55,153 bases of DNA from Gemmatimonadota bacterium (GTDB lineage: Bacteria > Gemmatimonadota > Gemmatimonadetes > Palauibacterales > KS3-K002), in NCBI GenBank assembly GCA_020344375.1, contig CP070823.1, positions 1,816,614 to 1,871,766 of the forward strand, given 5' to 3'. This document shows, in pieces, positions 52,972-55,153 of the stretch. Under the pieces are notes generated by a model. It worked only from the letters and a program-made list of their open reading frames with translations. It had not been told where the DNA came from and ran no database searches. Positions within the stretch are counted from its first letter, which is position 1; every line of letters begins with the position of its first letter. The position numbers and the translations under genes are program-made.

Positions 52972-55153
52972 GCGTCCTCCACCTGCCGCTTGAGCTCAGC
53001 CAGCAGCGCCAGCGCCTCCAGCGGCGTCATGGCCTCAGGGACCAGCAATCGCAAACGCTCCAGCACCGGGTTCTCGGGCGGCTGGAAGAGCGAAAGCTGC
53101 ACGCGCTCCGCCGAGTCCGGTAGCCGGCCGCGACGCCCGAGCCCTGGCCGCGAGCCCGCATCCACGCCCTCCAGGTCACGTAGGATTTGCCGGGCCCGCT
53201 CGATGACCTCCCGCGGCAGCCCGGCAAGGCGTGCGACCTGTACGCCATAGGACCGATCCGCCCCACCCCGCTCGAGGCGACGCAGGAACACGATATCGTC
53301 CCCGACCTCCTTGACCGCCACGTTGTAGGCCGCAGCCGCCGGCAGCAGATCGGCGAGCTGCGTCAACTCGTGATAGTGCGTGGCGAAGATGGTCTTGGCA
53401 CCGACGCGCTCATGAATGTGCTCGCTGACGGCCCAGGCGATCGAGACTCCATCGTACGTGGACGTCCCCCGCCCAATCTCATCCAGCAGCACCAGGCTGC
53501 GATCCGTTGCACCGTTTAGAATCGCGGCGGTCTCGATCATCTCGACCATGAACGTGCTCTGGCCCTGTGCAAGGCTATCGGAGGCGCCGACCCGCGTGAA
53601 GATCCGGTCCGCCACGCCGATCTCTGCCGCGTCCGCGGGCACGAACGAGCCCATCTGCGCCAGGAGCGTGATCAGGCCTACCTGGCGAAGGACGGTCGAT
53701 TTGCCCGCCATATTTGGGCCCGTCAGGATGATCACACGCTCGTCGCGATCGATCCGTATGTCGTTGGGGACGAACTGCTCGCGCGGCATCATGCATTCGA
53801 CTACAGGATGCCGCCCGCCGTAGATCTGGATCCGGTCATCGTAGTCGACGCGCGGCCGCACGTAGTCGTTCCGTTCCGCCACCTGTGCCAGAGCCGAGAA
53901 GACGTCGACGAGCGCGATGCGCGTCGCCAGATCCTGCACCCGCTTGACCTGGCCGGCCGCAGCCTCCCGCACCTCTCGGAACAGCGAACCCTCCAGATCA
54001 GCGATCCGCTCCTCAGCACTCAGCACCTTCGACTCCCATTCCTTCAGCTCGGGCGTGAGGAAGCGCTCGGCGTTGGTGAGCGTCTGTCGCCGCTCGTAGT
54101 CCTCGGGAACCTTGCTCAGGTTGGGCTTCGTCACCTCGATGTAGTAGCCGAAGACCCGGTTGTACCCAACCTTGAGCGAGCCGATGCCGGTCCGCACCCG
54201 CTCCCGGCCCTGGAGCTCCGCGATCCAACCGACAGCGCCATCCCGAATCGCACGTAACTCATCCAGCTCCGGCGAGTAACCGGCCCGCACGACCCCGCCC
54301 TCGGCCAGCGACGCTGGCGCCTCCGGATCGATGGCGCGCTCGATCAGATCAGCTAGGTCTTCGACGGGATCGTAGCCTTCAAGGACCGCCCTCAGCTCGC
54401 CACTCCCCGGATCGCCCAGCGCCTCCTTGACCACCGGGGTCTCACGCAGAGACCGGGCTAGCGCCAGCAGATCTCGCGGGGCCGAACGGCCGGCCCCCGC
54501 CTTGCCTGCTAGCCGCTCCAGGTCGCGCACCGCGCGCAAGCCCTCCCGCACCCGCTTACGCCGCGTTCGATCCTCGACCAGCTCGCCCACAGCGTCGAGC
54601 CTGTCGCGAATCGCCTCGTGATCCGCGAGCGGGCGTAACAGCCAAGCGCGAAGCAGCCGCGCGCCCATCGGGGTGACAGTCTCATCGATCACGTCTATCA
54701 GGGCGCGCCCACCCAGGTCGGCGCGCAGCGGCCTCACGACCTCGAGGTTCCGCCGCGTCATCTCATCCAGATGAAGCACTGATGCGCCGCGCTCGACGCG
54801 CGGCGGACGCAGATGACTCCCGCCGCCCGGCTGCACCTCCAACAGGTAGGCGAGCAGCGCCCCCGTGGCTCGAACCGCGAGCTCGTCGCCCGCCTCCGTG
54901 AGCCCGAGGCTGGCCAGGCTCTTGATCCGGAAGTGGCGACAGATCTGCTCGGCCGCGATGTCGGCGTCGAAGCACCAGTCCTCTCGGTAGGCCCGCGGCC
55001 GTTCTCCCTGGCCCAGCGCCCCGTCCAAGGAAGCCGACTCCCACGACCGCGGCAGCAGCAGCTCGCGCGCATCGATCCGTTCGAGTTCAGACTCCAACTC
55101 GCAACGCGGCACGACCGCGCAGAAGAACTCGCCTGTGGAGATATCCGCCCAGG
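52968..55153 (-). CDS. mutS: DNA mismatch repair protein MutS, 5' end outside the window
   Basis: Mismatch recognition ATPase. About 728 residues are visible; the frame is open to the window edge, where ADISTGEFFCAVV-like sequence (DISTGEFFCAVVPRCE) marks the end of domain I, so only the first part is missing. Domains II to V follow, with the clamp near YRVNRVFGYYIEVTKPNLSK-type sequence, Walker A TGPNMAGKSTVLRQVGLI, the DEIGRGTSTYDGVSIAWA loop and the switch THYHELTQLA. The C-terminal dimerisation helices end ALLAELKRQVEDA. mutL is not in view. Confidence 0.97.
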   Translation of the reverse strand, partial: WADISTGEFFCAVVPRCELESELERIDARELLLPRSWESASLDGALGQGERPRAYREDWCFDADIAAEQICRHFRIKSLASLGLTEAGDELAVRATGALLAYLLEVQPGGGSHLRPPRVERGASVLHLDEMTRRNLEVVRPLRADLGGRALIDVIDETVTPMGARLLRAWLLRPLADHEAIRDRLDAVGELVEDRTRRKRVREGLRAVRDLERLAGKAGAGRSAPRDLLALARSLRETPVVKEALGDPGSGELRAVLEGYDPVEDLADLIERAIDPEAPASLAEGGVVRAGYSPELDELRAIRDGAVGWIAELQGRERVRTGIGSLKVGYNRVFGYYIEVTKPNLSKVPEDYERRQTLTNAERFLTPELKEWESKVLSAEERIADLEGSLFREVREAAAGQVKRVQDLATRIALVDVFSALAQVAERNDYVRPRVDYDDRIQIYGGRHPVVECMMPREQFVPNDIRIDRDERVIILTGPNMAGKSTVLRQVGLITLLAQMGSFVPADAAEIGVADRIFTRVGASDSLAQGQSTFMVEMIETAAILNGATDRSLVLLDEIGRGTSTYDGVSIAWAVSEHIHERVGAKTIFATHYHELTQLADLLPAAAAYNVAVKEVGDDIVFLRRLERGGADRSYGVQVARLAGLPREVIERARQILRDLEGVDAGSRPGLGRRGRLPDSAERVQLSLFQPPENPVLERLRLLVPEAMTPLEALALLAELKRQVEDA

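Noticed and set aside
1-55153. CRISPR arrays, insertion sequences, prophage or integrase sites
   Set aside because: No regularly spaced repeats, transposase or integrase motifs or terminal inverted repeats with flanking duplications were found.

Overview
The window is high-GC bacterial chromosome from a Gram-negative (diderm) organism. It encodes outer-membrane assembly proteins (a BamA/TamA-type barrel, a TamB-type translocation protein, SurA-like chaperone tail), lipoprotein maturation (lgt), FtsEX-EnvC, MltD-type and small lytic transglycosylases, and a bacterial-type Ser/Thr kinase. The gene content and the style of the kinase, DinB and small membrane proteins fit Gemmatimonadota best; that assignment is inference from gene content, not from a marker search. 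No tRNA, rRNA, CRISPR array, phage or insertion sequence was seen.

Layout. 1-5743 (+) is one tightly overlapped operon: SurA-like PPIase tail, pdxA, ftsE, ftsX, envC, holB, moaC. A 289-base gap precedes a small lytic transglycosylase (+), which meets an MltD-like transglycosylase (-) at a bidirectional terminator. 8255-13044 (-) carries a class V aminotransferase, a stand-alone LeuA-regulatory-like domain, guaB with a possible attenuator leader, and three small genes ending with a lipoprotein. 13137-13613 (+) is the wreck of a short-chain dehydrogenase. 13610-20038 (-) is a membrane-stress-looking block: acpS, an AI-2E-family permease, PspA, a YbjN/chaperone-like protein, several uncharacterised small membrane proteins and a Ser/Thr kinase with a membrane C-terminus. 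20197-26155 (-) holds dinB-like, a CDP-alcohol phosphatidyltransferase, uvrA, a lipid kinase and htpX.

26310-48182 (-) is a run of about 22 kb of co-directional genes with mostly overlapping ends: yebC, ruvC, ruvA, ruvB, queA, tgt, yajC, def, fmt, thiE, thiS, thiG, rsmB, a PASTA protein, a gutted thioredoxin-like gene, cdaR-like, tsaD, lgt, a metallophosphoesterase, tamA-like and tamB. A good promoter sits in front of yebC. 48289-55153 (-) holds an EF-G paralogue with its own promoter, then mutS (cut by the window end), a TonB-domain protein, ddl and a rhomboid protease.

How it works together: much of the window is envelope biology (divisome-controlled peptidoglycan splitting by FtsEX-EnvC, glycan-strand cleavage, lipoprotein processing, outer-membrane barrel and lipid transport, PspA-type membrane repair), interleaved with translation, DNA repair and cofactor genes. 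The most notable observations are: (i) five genes whose conserved N-termini can only be reached from CTG or ATA start codons, four of them completing the same 4- or 8-base stop/start overlaps used by ATG/GTG/TTG genes here; (ii) two genes that have lost their central part by in-frame deletion (an SDR and a thioredoxin); (iii) a free-standing LeuA-allosteric-like domain; (iv) a cloverleaf-shaped inverted-repeat element next to a 59-residue membrane protein; (v) the uncharacterised PspA/kinase membrane cluster.
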